Positions 1-7,033 are shown, numbered from the stretch's first letter. The stretch is DNA of 15,115 bases from Acidobacteriota bacterium (GCA_006227875.1 SBFI01000412.1:1-15115), one strand, 5' to 3'. Notes: generated from the sequence alone by a model not told the origin. Numbers and translations: made by a program.

Positions 1-572
1 GTGAGTCTACCCCTGGTTACCTTCTTGCCATCGGTGACGTCGAGCTCGATCTTCTGCTCGTCGTCGACTTCGAGGGTCCTGAAGGCATAGATACCTGATA
101 GCGGATCCTGCACGCCCGGTGGCACCTCGATCGGCTCGCGTGCCTCGCCGTTCTTGGTGTATTGTGCCAGACCGTTTTCGACGTCGAAGACGATCTCGGT
201 CCGGCGTTCCTCTTTTCTTCCTGTTCTGCCCTGCTTCAGGTACCGGTCGACACGAATATCGGGGAGCCAGGCTGTGGACTCCACCATATCGCGGACCGGG
301 TAGATGGCCTCGACGATCGACCGGGTTCGCGCCGTGGCGCGAAAGGTGATTTGATTTTCCTCATTGCTCTCGACTTCGAGCACCGCGCTGGCGACCAGAA
401 GCAGTCCCCATTTCACGTTGTATTCCAAGCGCTCACCGATCAGATCGGAGGGGGTGGGTGGCGGGGGGGCGTCGTTGGCCAGGGAGGGAGCGCTCGGTCC
501 AATGACGAGTAGCAGGAGAGCCAGTAGCGGAAAGGCGAAAGAAACCCCGCGGGGGTCGCAAAACCGCCTCAA
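1..572 (-). CDS. DUF3108 periplasmic protein, 3' end cut off by window edge
   Basis: The minus-strand frame is open from a TTG at 572 to the window edge (190 codons plus two bases). I chose TTG 572 because GGAG lies just upstream on the minus strand and no ATG or GTG fits; an in-frame TTG 15 bases further upstream is the alternative. The N-terminus is a signal peptide: RRF, then FAFPLLALLLLVIG, then SAPSLA before AND. The mature part starts with a proline-rich stretch, then GERLEYNVKWGLLLVASA and later YPVRDMVES, a pattern I associate with the DUF3108 family. Known members are periplasmic or outer-membrane-associated proteins of about 230-270 residues with no firmly established biochemical role, so most of this one is present. 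It lies 164 bp downstream of the secreted protein at 737-1354 on the same strand and may be cotranscribed. I am fairly sure of the family; the function is unknown. Confidence 0.8.
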   Translation of the reverse strand, partial: MRRFCDPRGVSFAFPLLALLLLVIGPSAPSLANDAPPPPTPSDLIGERLEYNVKWGLLLVASAVLEVESNEENQITFRATARTRSIVEAIYPVRDMVESTAWLPDIRVDRYLKQGRTGRKEERRTEIVFDVENGLAQYTKNGEAREPIEVPPGVQDPLSGIYAFRTLEVDDEQKIELDVTDGKKVTRGRL

Positions 573-736
573 CGGGTTCTCCAAACGGGGAAATAATCGC
601 TTCCAGTGGCCATGATTTGGGGACTCGAGATCGATTATTCGAGGATCCCACGGCTGGGACCGCCGTTTTGTGGACGGGTAGCCTAGCACGCAGCGGGTTG
701 GGGATCGTCCGTTGCCGGAACCTGGCCGCGACAGGT

Positions 737-1354
737 CTATTGCGATGCGAGAACCGGCTGTTGCTCGGTTTGTCGCGCGGCGGCCTCTATGTAGAGAGCT
801 TTGAGCGGCTCGAGAGCCAGCCATCTGCTGCGGGCGTTGCCCTCGACGTCGACCCCGATCAGGAGCGCCTTGCCCATCAGCGGGTAGACCCTCGGCGCCT
901 GGTTGACAAAGGTCGGGTCAACGGCGATGTGTGTGAGCTGGGTCTTTTGCGACCCGTCAAAAAAGAAGTAGGTCACCCGGATGGTCATCTCCCGTGTCTT
1001 CCAGTGTCGGTCGAGGTCGCAATCTCGCAGGTTGGGGGTATTGAGGATCTCGATGGTGGCCAGTATCTGTCCGTTGAGGGAGACCTCGTAGAGCCCGTGG
1101 TGGTAGCGGGCCATCCAGGCGTATTCGTCCTCCGTCAGGTCTCCCAGCTTCCTGACCCACTTTCTACCGCAGGCTTCGCGGGCATGATGAAGTGTCAGCT
1201 CCCAGGATCCGTTCTTCTCTGATCGCTGTGAGTCGGTGCCGCGAATGGTGGCAGCGGGTGGTTGCGCGACAAGAGAGAAGGGAGCGCCGATTTCAATGAA
1301 GACGAAGAGCAGTACGAGGACCGCCCCGCGAAAAAACCTGCTTGCTGATCGCAT
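737..1354 (-). CDS. Secreted protein of unknown family
   Basis: This 205-residue protein starts at ATG 1354, with a purine-rich Shine-Dalgarno (AAAGGGGG) close upstream on the minus strand. It has a clear signal peptide: RSASRFFRG, then a hydrophobic core AVLVLLFVFIEIGA, with a likely cut after SLVA at residue 30. The mature part is soluble and probably beta-rich, with two cysteines (Cys62 and Cys112) that could form a disulphide in the periplasm. A short poorly conserved-looking tail ends in TEQQPVLASQ. I do not recognise the family and see no catalytic motif. It reads in the same direction as the DUF3108 gene after it and divergently from the cyclase gene at 1668, so its promoter must lie in 1355-1667. 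Signal peptide and gene-like composition make me confident it is real; I assign no function. Confidence 0.75.
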   Translation of the reverse strand: MRSASRFFRGAVLVLLFVFIEIGAPFSLVAQPPAATIRGTDSQRSEKNGSWELTLHHAREACGRKWVRKLGDLTEDEYAWMARYHHGLYEVSLNGQILATIEILNTPNLRDCDLDRHWKTREMTIRVTYFFFDGSQKTQLTHIAVDPTFVNQAPRVYPLMGKALLIGVDVEGNARSRWLALEPLKALYIEAAARQTEQQPVLASQ

Positions 1355-1480
1355 CGTCGGCCCCCTTTCGTGTCGGCTCTATCTGCGCTATCCGTCTCCC
1401 TCCTTCTTTCGCTCCTCTGCTGATTCTGAGTGTGCAAGTATCGCGCCGACTCTTGCCACCAGCTTGCCGGAGGACAATCG

Positions 1481-1515
1481 GCTGATCGGAAACGACTTAC
1501 GGGGCCCCGATCGGC
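1481..1515. repeat. Inverted repeat, 9-bp arms with one G-T pair
   Basis: The arms GCTGATCGG (1481-1489) and CCGATCGGC (1507-1515) pair along nine positions with one G-T wobble and a 17-base loop. The loop itself contains the palindrome GGGGCCCC at 1501-1508. No T-run follows on either strand, so it is not an obvious intrinsic terminator. It could be an operator or a leader hairpin. Confidence 0.5.
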
Positions 1516-1527
1516 GGTGAGTGGATG

Positions 1528-1584
1528 TCGACTCCCGATTCTTGGTAGCCGGTCCCTGATGAGATGACATAAATCGGGAGTCGA
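1528..1584. repeat. Perfect 13-bp inverted repeat, 31-bp spacer
   Basis: TCGACTCCCGATT at 1528-1540 is exactly complementary to AATCGGGAGTCGA at 1572-1584. The spacing and perfection make chance unlikely. It sits 84-140 bp upstream of the cyclase start and about 175-230 bp upstream of the divergent secreted-protein start. It lacks a T-run, so I favour a regulatory site or leader structure over a terminator. Which gene it serves cannot be told from sequence alone. Confidence 0.7.
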
Positions 1585-1667
1585 GACAGGGCGTCCCCTC
1601 TCCGACCCATCCCGACAACCGAGGTTGGGAGTGAATTGGGTCACTCCAGCGGTAGGATATTGCTCCG

Positions 1668-3020
1668 ATGAGGCTTGGCAGAGAACAACCGGAGACCCAA
1701 TACGCCAGATCCGACGAGGGCTTGTACGTCGCCTACCAGGTATTTGGCGAGGGCCCTCTCGACATTCTTTTTATCCCCAATTGGATGTCCAACGTCGATG
1801 TCATGTGGGAGGAGCCATCGCTCGCCCGATATTTCGACCGGCTGGCCTCCTTTGGCCGCGTCATCTGCTTCGACAAAAGGGGGACCGGGGTCTCGGACCC
1901 GGTGCCGTTGGCCTCATTGCCGACCATCGAGCAGTGGATGGACGATGCGCGACTGGTGCTGGACGCCGTGGGATCGGGGAGAGCCGCGATCATCGGTGAT
2001 GGGGAAGGCGGGCTGATGGCCATGGTCTTTGCCGCTAGCCACCCCCAGCGCCTTTCGGCCCTGGCCCTTGTCAATGCCTTTGCCCGCTGGATGCGGGACG
2101 ACGACTACCCGGTGGGCATGCCGACGACGACGGTCCGGAAACTGACCGATCTTTACGAGCAGTATTGGGGGGTATCAGCCGACATGCTGCAGCTGACAGC
2201 GCCGAGCGTGGCCGAGGACCCCCGGTTCCGCAAGTGGTTTGTGCGCTATCAACGGCTGGCCATGCCGCGTGGGGCCTCTTCGACGATGTACAGGTGGGTG
2301 ACGCGAGTCGACGTCCGCTCGGTGCTGCCCAGCATCAGGGTGCCGACCTTGGTCGTGCACCGAGCAGACAACAGACATCACAGAGTCGGCTTCGGCCGCT
2401 ACCTGGCGGAACAGATCCCGAAGGCGAAGTATGTCGAGCTCCCGGGTGCCGACTCGTATCCCTTTCATGCCGGTGACTTCCTCGATGAGATCCAGGAGTT
2501 TCTGACCGGAGTGCGTGAGGCGCCCGCTCCGGACCGGATTCTGGCCACCGTCCTGTTTACCGATATCGTCGGCTCGACCGAGCGGGCAGCGGAGATGGGC
2601 GACGAAAAGTGGCTCGATCTCCGCCAGACCCACCACCGATTGGTCCGCGAGTATCTCGAGCGGTTCCGCGGGCGCGAGATCGAGACCGCGGGAGATGGAT
2701 TCCTGGCCACTTTTGACGGGCCGACCCGGGCGGTCACCTGCGCCGCCGCCATCGCCGAGGGGGTGCGCTCGTTGGGGGTCGAGCTCAGGGCGGGTCTTCA
2801 CACCGGCGAAGTCGAGCTGCGGGGCGAGGAGATCGGGGGAATGGCGGTCAACATTGCGGCCCGGGTCACGGCGGCCGCTGATGAGGGGGGAGTACTGGTA
2901 ACCCACACCGTCAAGGATCTGGTCGTCGGCTCCGGTATCGAGCTCGCCGACCGGGGTAGCCACCAGCTCAAGGGTGTTCCCGGCGAGTGGCCCCTATTCG
3001 AAGTGACCAGCGTTCCATGA
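1668..3020 (+). CDS. Alpha/beta-hydrolase-fold domain fused to class III nucleotide cyclase
   Basis: This 450-residue protein has an alpha/beta-hydrolase-like domain (about 15-282) joined to a class III adenylate/guanylate cyclase domain (about 290-448), the architecture of mycobacterial Rv1900c. It should convert a nucleoside triphosphate to a cyclic nucleotide in the cytoplasm as a dimer. In the cyclase half I see metal-binding Asp299 (FTDIVGST) and Asp343 (AGDGF), and transition-state Asn395 and Arg399 (VNIAAR). The substrate-specifying Lys and Asp positions are Glu339 and Glu388, so ATP versus GTP choice cannot be read off. In the hydrolase half the nucleophile elbow reads GDGEGG (residue 112 is Gly where Ser is expected) and the usual PGxDH reads PGADS, so the catalytic His is Ser263. 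The domain is probably a non-catalytic sensor. A weak AGGA precedes the ATG. No neighbouring gene explains the pathway. Confidence 0.88.
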   Translation: MRLGREQPETQYARSDEGLYVAYQVFGEGPLDILFIPNWMSNVDVMWEEPSLARYFDRLASFGRVICFDKRGTGVSDPVPLASLPTIEQWMDDARLVLDAVGSGRAAIIGDGEGGLMAMVFAASHPQRLSALALVNAFARWMRDDDYPVGMPTTTVRKLTDLYEQYWGVSADMLQLTAPSVAEDPRFRKWFVRYQRLAMPRGASSTMYRWVTRVDVRSVLPSIRVPTLVVHRADNRHHRVGFGRYLAEQIPKAKYVELPGADSYPFHAGDFLDEIQEFLTGVREAPAPDRILATVLFTDIVGSTERAAEMGDEKWLDLRQTHHRLVREYLERFRGREIETAGDGFLATFDGPTRAVTCAAAIAEGVRSLGVELRAGLHTGEVELRGEEIGGMAVNIAARVTAAADEGGVLVTHTVKDLVVGSGIELADRGSHQLKGVPGEWPLFEVTSVP

Positions 3021-3064
3021 AACCCAATCGAAAACGGATTGTCTAGCAACAATTGCGGCCGCTC

Positions 3065-3080
3065 CTACCCGGGCGGGTAG
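3065..3080. repeat. Short hairpin between cyclase and sigma-factor genes
   Basis: CTACCC (3065-3070) and GGGTAG (3075-3080) form a 6-bp stem with a GGGC loop, 45 bp after the cyclase stop. There is no following T-run. It could help end cyclase transcription or sit in the sigma-gene leader. Evidence is structural only. Confidence 0.3.
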
Positions 3081-3202
3081 TGCGCCTTAGGCGGGCCGGG
3101 TGTAGGGTGGGGGGCGCCGAACCCGGCAAGACCAACGAGCGCTGAGGCCATTCTTGTCCGGCGATATCTGCCAGGGCTTCAGCGTCTCGATGGGAGGTCG
3201 AG

Positions 3203-3820
3203 ATGGAAGTCCCGTTCTCCGGTGACCCGGTTTTCTCCGATATTTTTGGGAGGTACAAAGAGCCGATTCACCGCTACCTGCTGACGCTTGTGCGGGAGGC
3301 TGGAGCAGCGGAGGACCTGACTCAAGAGACCTTCATAAGGGCCTACCGCAAGCTCCCCACCCTCGAGGATCCGAGCAAGGTCTCCTCCTGGCTCTATCGC
3401 ATTGCGACCAATCTCAGCTACGACCGCTTCCGCCAGAGGTCACAGCGAGACGAGGCGGCCTCACTCGACGGCATGACCTCGGAGCGTGGGGGTCCGCTCC
3501 CCATCGAGCCCGCCGACGAATCGCCCCGCCTCGACAAAGTGGTCGAGCAGCGGGAGATGAGCAGCTGTGTGCAGGACTACCTCGAGGAGCTACCCGATGA
3601 CTATCGGGCGGTGATTCTGCTCCACGACTTGGAGGGGCTGACCAATCCCGAGATCGCCGAGATGCTCGGCTGCTCGTTGGCGACGGCCAAGATCCGGCTG
3701 CACCGGGCGCGAAAGAAGTTGAAGGAGGCACTGGACAGCGCCTGCAGGTTCAGCCGCGACGAGCGGGGTGTATTTGTCTGCGAGCGGAAGTCTCCATCGG
3801 GTGGCGCGGACGTCAGCTAG
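3203..3820 (+). CDS. ECF-type RNA polymerase sigma factor with C-terminal cysteine tail
   Basis: This 205-residue protein has the two sigma domains of group IV (ECF) factors. Region 2 spans about 10-80, with AAEDLTQETFIRAYRKL and the region 2.3-2.4 helix SSWLYRIATNLSYDRFRQ. Region 4 spans about 122-175, with LPDDYRAVILLHDLEGL followed by the helix-turn-helix NPEIAEMLGCSLATAKIRLH. It should direct core RNA polymerase to a small regulon. After region 4 comes a short tail, CRFSRDERGVFVC, with Cys181 and Cys193 twelve residues apart; Cys122 and Cys157 lie within region 4. GGAGG sits just upstream of the ATG at 3203. No gene with a zinc-binding anti-sigma (HxxxCxxC) motif follows. Three small membrane-protein genes do, in the same direction, so one of them may hold or signal to the sigma factor. 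Confidence 0.9.
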   Translation: MEVPFSGDPVFSDIFGRYKEPIHRYLLTLVREAGAAEDLTQETFIRAYRKLPTLEDPSKVSSWLYRIATNLSYDRFRQRSQRDEAASLDGMTSERGGPLPIEPADESPRLDKVVEQREMSSCVQDYLEELPDDYRAVILLHDLEGLTNPEIAEMLGCSLATAKIRLHRARKKLKEALDSACRFSRDERGVFVCERKSPSGGADVS

Positions 3821-3904
3821 TCGACTCTTGGCGGATCGGTCCGATTGAAGGTGTATCCCTTTCCGAGCCGGTATCGTCATACGGGTGACGAAAGGAGATC
3901 CAAG

Positions 3905-4117
3905 ATGCGTATCGAAGAAAACACTGCCGAGAAGAGCGAAGGCAAAGGCTGTGCGGCGAGTTGCCCCCAGATGAAACGCTGTGCCCCCATCCTGGGAGTA
4001 CTGCTGGCGGCCATAGTCATTCCCTTGATGGTCAAGAAGATGAAGGGCTCCTGCCCTTGCGCAGGAGGACAAAAAGCGGAGACCACAGGCCAGGAAGCGG
4101 CGTGCTGCGGCGCCTGA
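3905..4117 (+). CDS. Small cysteine-rich single-pass membrane protein
   Basis: I start this 70-residue protein at ATG 3905 because AAAGGAG (3891-3897) lies seven bases upstream; an in-frame ATG at 3845 would add 20 residues but has no ribosome site. There is one transmembrane segment, about residues 27-43 (CAPILGVLLAAIVIPLMV), flanked by lysines. Seven cysteines cluster in three places: Cys16, Cys20 and Cys26 before the membrane segment, Cys50 and Cys52 just after, and Cys67-Cys68 at the end. This suggests metal binding or thiol-disulphide sensing at the membrane. It lies 84 bp after the sigma gene and 27 bp before the next membrane gene. I do not recognise a named family. By position it is the best candidate for a redox- or metal-responsive partner of the sigma factor, which is inference. 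Confidence 0.72.
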   Translation: MRIEENTAEKSEGKGCAASCPQMKRCAPILGVLLAAIVIPLMVKKMKGSCPCAGGQKAETTGQEAACCGA

Positions 4118-4144
4118 GCCTCACGCGGTAACAGGGAGGTAGTC

Positions 4145-4525
4145 ATGAGCCAAGAAGAGCAGGTGGAGGAACTGAAGGCGAAGCCGGAGGCCATCGATCG
4201 GAGCCACATTGCTGAAAGGCTGGATTCGATGGGCTGGGGTCTGTTCTTCCTCTGGGTGGGGGTCTCACTTCTGTTCGATTTTGGTTGGGGTGTCGGGCTG
4301 GTCGGAATAGGACTCATCACACTCGGGGGACAGTTGGCCCGCCTCTCGTTCGAGCTAAAGCTGGAGGGGTTCTGGGTTGTCGTGGGTGTGGGCTTCTTGC
4401 TCGGTGGAATTTGGGAACTATTGGACGCCGAGGTGTCCTTGGTGCCTATTCTCCTGATCTTGGCGGGCTTGACGGTGCTGCTCGCAGGATTCCTGCCCAA
4501 GCGGTTTCAGAGCCGTATCGAGTGA
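4145..4525 (+). CDS. Small multi-pass membrane protein, unknown function
   Basis: This 126-residue protein starts at ATG 4145 with GGGAGG five bases upstream. The first 25 residues are charged and hydrophilic (SQEEQVEELKAKPE). Four hydrophobic segments follow: about 30-45 (WGLFFLWVGVSLLFDF), 47-62, 75-92 (FWVVVGVGFLLGGIWELL) and 99-117 (LVPILLILAGLTVLLAGF). It ends in a basic tail, LPKRFQSRIE. The repeated short glycine-rich hairpins resemble small envelope-stress membrane proteins of the LiaI/LiaF-N type, but the similarity is only in style and I would not assign the family. It has no cysteines, in contrast to its neighbour. It belongs to the sigma-factor transcription unit by orientation and tight spacing. 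Confidence 0.75.
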   Translation: MSQEEQVEELKAKPEAIDRSHIAERLDSMGWGLFFLWVGVSLLFDFGWGVGLVGIGLITLGGQLARLSFELKLEGFWVVVGVGFLLGGIWELLDAEVSLVPILLILAGLTVLLAGFLPKRFQSRIE

Positions 4526-4554
4526 TGTGACCCGAGCCGAGCGCAACTACAGCC

Positions 4555-4560
4555 AGGAGG
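4555..4560 (+). promoter_or_regulatory. Ribosome binding site that sets a TTG start
   Basis: A perfect AGGAGG lies six bases upstream of TTG 4567. It is the main reason to place the start of the last gene of the sigma operon at TTG rather than at the in-frame ATG 4582, which has no ribosome site at the right distance. Confidence 0.7.
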
Positions 4561-4566
4561 ACTCAG

Positions 4567-4746
4567 TTGACAGCAATCAGAATGCAGTTCTTTACCCTGG
4601 CGGCGATCATTCTAGTCGGTATCCTGCTCACGGGGTTCGAGAATGCGCACTGGTTTTCCTACTTTCCAGTGCTCATGCTCCTGGTCGCCGGGATTACCGG
4701 GGTGTGCCCCGGTCTCAAGTTCTGGCAGAAGATGGGCTTCGAGTAG
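4567..4746 (+). CDS. DUF2892-like (YgaP transmembrane-type) small membrane protein
   Basis: This 59-residue protein starts at TTG 4567 and is the last gene of the sigma operon. It has two hydrophobic segments: about 7-23 (QFFTLAAIILVGILLTG) and about 30-46 (FSYFPVLMLLVAGITGV). The C-terminal pattern AGITGVCPGLKFWQKMGFE matches the typical end of DUF2892 proteins, where a conserved CP follows the second helix and the chain ends near a GF. The lone cysteine is Cys47. DUF2892 domains form the membrane part of the rhodanese YgaP and also occur as short stand-alone proteins, often near sulphur or redox genes; their role is poorly known. The stop at 4746 is eight bases from the end of the convergent gene at 4755. 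Family assignment is by motif only. Confidence 0.78.
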   Translation: MTAIRMQFFTLAAIILVGILLTGFENAHWFSYFPVLMLLVAGITGVCPGLKFWQKMGFE

Positions 4747-4754
4747 AGCGCTCC

Positions 4755-6431
4755 TCAGGCCAACTGGAGGAGAGCCTCCGCGAGCCGCGGGTGGCGGTCG
4801 AAGCGGCTGAGAAAGTCCGACTCGCGGCGGCCGCCTTTTGCTTTGACCACACGCACCAGCGCCCGCTTGTCGGCGGCGCTCCAGCGGGTGACACCCGGCA
4901 GGATCAGCACCAAAGGAGTCCAGCGCTCCCAGGCGAGACGCTCGCCGGGCGAGAAGCCCTCGAGTGAGCGCACACCCAGGAGATCCATCGCTTCGTGGGA
5001 GCAGGTCTCGAGCCTCCGCTCCCGCTGGCCGCCAAAACGCTCGGCGAGGAAGTCGGATATCTGGAGGCCGATGTTGCCCAGAAAAACACGACCCAGGACG
5101 TCGTCGCGCTGACGGTTCAGATAGAAGAAGACATAGTCGGCGGCCAGCTGCTCCAGAATCGCTTGGGATGAGCGGTGGCCTGGGTCGGTCTTCATTTGTT
5201 CGAGCTCCGCCCGCAGGACCCGACGAATATCCCGATCCTTTGGCCGGAACCCCAGCTTGTAGTAGAACCACCAGGCGCCGGAGGCAAGGCCCTCTTTGTT
5301 GCCGAGACCGAGCTGGAAGGGGTCGATCGAGAAGACCTCGGTGCCAAACAGATGTCGAAAGGCGGCGAGTAGCCGACCAAAGATCCAGGCGGCCTCCCCA
5401 CCACGAAAGCTGTCGAAGATGTTGTAGGCCACCTCGGTCGAGCGGAAGAGCGTGCTGGCGAGCGCGTAGCCAAAGGGCACGCCGTTCTTGAGCATCAGCA
5501 TGCCGTAGGAGCACTCCAGCAGGAGCCTCCGTTCCGGCAGCAACCCATAGGTGGCGAATTCGAGGCCGCTGCCGAGCTCCACCATCCGTACGTCCCGCGG
5601 GTCGGCGTTGGCGAAAGCATCGAGGTCTCGCTGACGGGTCACCATGGCCTGGCGGGCTAGGTCGATCAGCCGGCGGCCCTCGCGGACCGATAGCTGCCTT
5701 ACCGCCTTCGGCCGGCGTCCGGTCTCTTGTTTCAAATCGGGTCGGCCCCGTCGCAAGGGGCGGGTCTGAAAGGCCGTCGGCGACTTGCCTTTGTACTTGG
5801 CAAGGGTACGGGAAGGGGTGCCGGGTGCGGGTGTCAGCGTCAGCGGCACGTCGAACCGCTCGTAGATCCTCTCCCGCCAGGGCTTGGCCGCCTCGAGGGC
5901 GGCGAAGCGGCGGATGAGAAAGGCGGCGTCGGTCTCGTCGGGACCCTTGAGGCGCTCGATCCACTCGCGTGTCGTCAGATCGACTTGATCGAGAGCGGGG
6001 GTCTCGGAATAGGGCATGAGAAGATCCAGGATCTCCAGCAGCTCGTCTTGCCTGTCGAACTCCGCCCAGTCGATCGAGAGCTGGTCGGGCCAATGCTTCG
6101 CCAGCCAGCCGGCGGTGACCCAGTAGAACCGATAGTTGATGTCGGTGCCGGCGATCCCGGTGTCGGCCAGTTGCCGTCGAAAGCGGCCAAGATCCTTTCT
6201 GGCGGCAAAGCCATCGAGCATCGATTCGACCTGCTCGAGGACCTCGCCATCATCGGGGTAGGCACGGAGAAAACAGAGATGCTCATGAAGGCGGAAGACC
6301 TCTTCGGCCCGACCCAGAGATCGTCCCTCGAGATGGCGCAAGAGATCCAGACGGCGTGGGGCGACGCCCGGACCGTAGGTCTGCCGCAGCTCGTCGAGCT
6401 GGCTCAGCAGCAAGCTTGCCGATTTAGCCAT
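4755..6431 (-). CDS. Large protein of unknown function with a GNAT-like core
   Basis: This 558-residue soluble protein has no signal peptide or membrane segment. Residues 1-200 look helical (RLHEHLCFLRAYPDD near 47-61). Residues 205-260 are basic and may be a linker. Residues about 305-398 resemble a GNAT acetyltransferase core: a strand-rich part with GVPFGYALASTLF, then SFRGGEAAWIFGRLLAAFRHLFG, where RGGEA stands where the CoA-pyrophosphate loop is expected, then GNKEGLASGAWWFYYKLGFRP, which looks like the Asn and the YxKLGF helix near the GNAT C-terminus. Residues 400-558 are helical again. I do not recognise a named family. Its ATG overlaps the 3' end of the nitroreductase gene by eight bases (6424-6431), so the two are translationally coupled and probably act together. 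Acyl transfer is a guess from fold resemblance alone. Confidence 0.8.
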   Translation of the reverse strand: MAKSASLLLSQLDELRQTYGPGVAPRRLDLLRHLEGRSLGRAEEVFRLHEHLCFLRAYPDDGEVLEQVESMLDGFAARKDLGRFRRQLADTGIAGTDINYRFYWVTAGWLAKHWPDQLSIDWAEFDRQDELLEILDLLMPYSETPALDQVDLTTREWIERLKGPDETDAAFLIRRFAALEAAKPWRERIYERFDVPLTLTPAPGTPSRTLAKYKGKSPTAFQTRPLRRGRPDLKQETGRRPKAVRQLSVREGRRLIDLARQAMVTRQRDLDAFANADPRDVRMVELGSGLEFATYGLLPERRLLLECSYGMLMLKNGVPFGYALASTLFRSTEVAYNIFDSFRGGEAAWIFGRLLAAFRHLFGTEVFSIDPFQLGLGNKEGLASGAWWFYYKLGFRPKDRDIRRVLRAELEQMKTDPGHRSSQAILEQLAADYVFFYLNRQRDDVLGRVFLGNIGLQISDFLAERFGGQRERRLETCSHEAMDLLGVRSLEGFSPGERLAWERWTPLVLILPGVTRWSAADKRALVRVVKAKGGRRESDFLSRFDRHPRLAEALLQLA

Positions 6432-7029
6432 CCGGAATTCCTCTCCGTACCGGACCCACGGGAATCAAGTAGAGCGGCCGGTGATCGCGCTCGAGCGAGA
6501 GTACATTTCGAATCTCCTCATCCTCGAAGGCACCCACGAGCACCGCTCCCAGGCCCAGGGCGACAGCCTCGAGCAGCAGGTTCTGAGCGGCGTGCCCAGC
6601 CTCCATATGGACATACCGCGGGCTGCGACTTCTACCGTACTTGCGGGCGGTGCGCTCGTAGACAGCCGCGAGAACAAATGTGGCGGGCGCGTGCTCCAGC
6701 ATCTCCTGGTCGAGGGCGGCCCGACAGATTCTTGATCTCAGGTCTTCTGTGGCAAGACACCGCAGCGAGTGATCCGCGGGCTGGTAGTGAAAAAGACCAT
6801 CGCTTCTTGCCACGTAGAGCTCCAACGGAAACAATGCCCCGGCCGAGGGCGCTGTGCGGTCCCCCTCCTGGTCGGTGATGCCTTGAGCGGCCCAGAGGAG
6901 TTGCGAGAGCTCTTCGTCGGTCAGCGCTCGATCCCGGAAATCCCTGATCGAACGTCGCTTTGCCAGCACCTCCTCGAGCGACAGGTCCCCCTTGGATCTA
7001 GGTGGTGGGAGCTTCAGTCCTTCGGCCAT
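6424..7029 (-). CDS. SagB/ThcOx-type nitroreductase family protein
   Basis: This 201-residue protein belongs to the FMN-dependent nitroreductase superfamily. The signature runs RRSIRDFRDRALTDEELSQLL (25-45; RRSxRxF binds FMN phosphate), then TAPSAGALFPLELYV (59-73), which is typical of the SagB/ThcOx branch. Later come YVHMEAGHAAQNLLLEAVALG (139-159) and a closing YLIPVG. Members bind FMN and use NAD(P)H, or, as in RiPP azoline dehydrogenases such as SagB, oxidise rings in a peptide. The stand-alone bacterial versions mostly have no known substrate. I see no YcaO cyclodehydratase or precursor peptide here, so a RiPP role is unsupported. ATG 7029 is the only start before an in-frame stop; a GGAG ten bases upstream lies inside a possible switch of two hairpins (7034-7064). 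It overlaps the next gene by eight bases. Confidence 0.87.
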   Translation of the reverse strand: MAEGLKLPPPRSKGDLSLEEVLAKRRSIRDFRDRALTDEELSQLLWAAQGITDQEGDRTAPSAGALFPLELYVARSDGLFHYQPADHSLRCLATEDLRSRICRAALDQEMLEHAPATFVLAAVYERTARKYGRSRSPRYVHMEAGHAAQNLLLEAVALGLGAVLVGAFEDEEIRNVLSLERDHRPLYLIPVGPVRRGIPDG

Positions 7030-7033
7030 CCGC

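Larger units (their letters stand above)
1355..1667. other. Divergent intergenic region with two inverted repeats
   Basis: About 313 bp separate the start of the secreted-protein gene (minus) from the cyclase gene (plus), so promoters for both must lie here. I see no convincing coding sequence; the short open frames overlap each other without ribosome sites. The notable content is two inverted repeats at 1481-1515 and 1528-1584, listed separately. I cannot identify clean -35/-10 pairs by eye on either strand. Confidence 0.6.

Noticed and set aside
646..659. Intrinsic terminator between the secreted-protein and DUF3108 genes
   Set aside because: The TCCCA/TGGGA stem is only five pairs and is not followed by a T-run on the transcribed strand.
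5727..6878. Plus-strand open frame of 383 codons
   Set aside because: It is antisense to the 558-residue gene and the nitroreductase gene, both supported by motifs and by their 8-bp overlap.
6424..7029. RiPP azoline dehydrogenase (SagB in a peptide natural-product cluster)
   Set aside because: No YcaO protein, precursor peptide or dedicated exporter is present in the flanking genes, so only the family name is justified.
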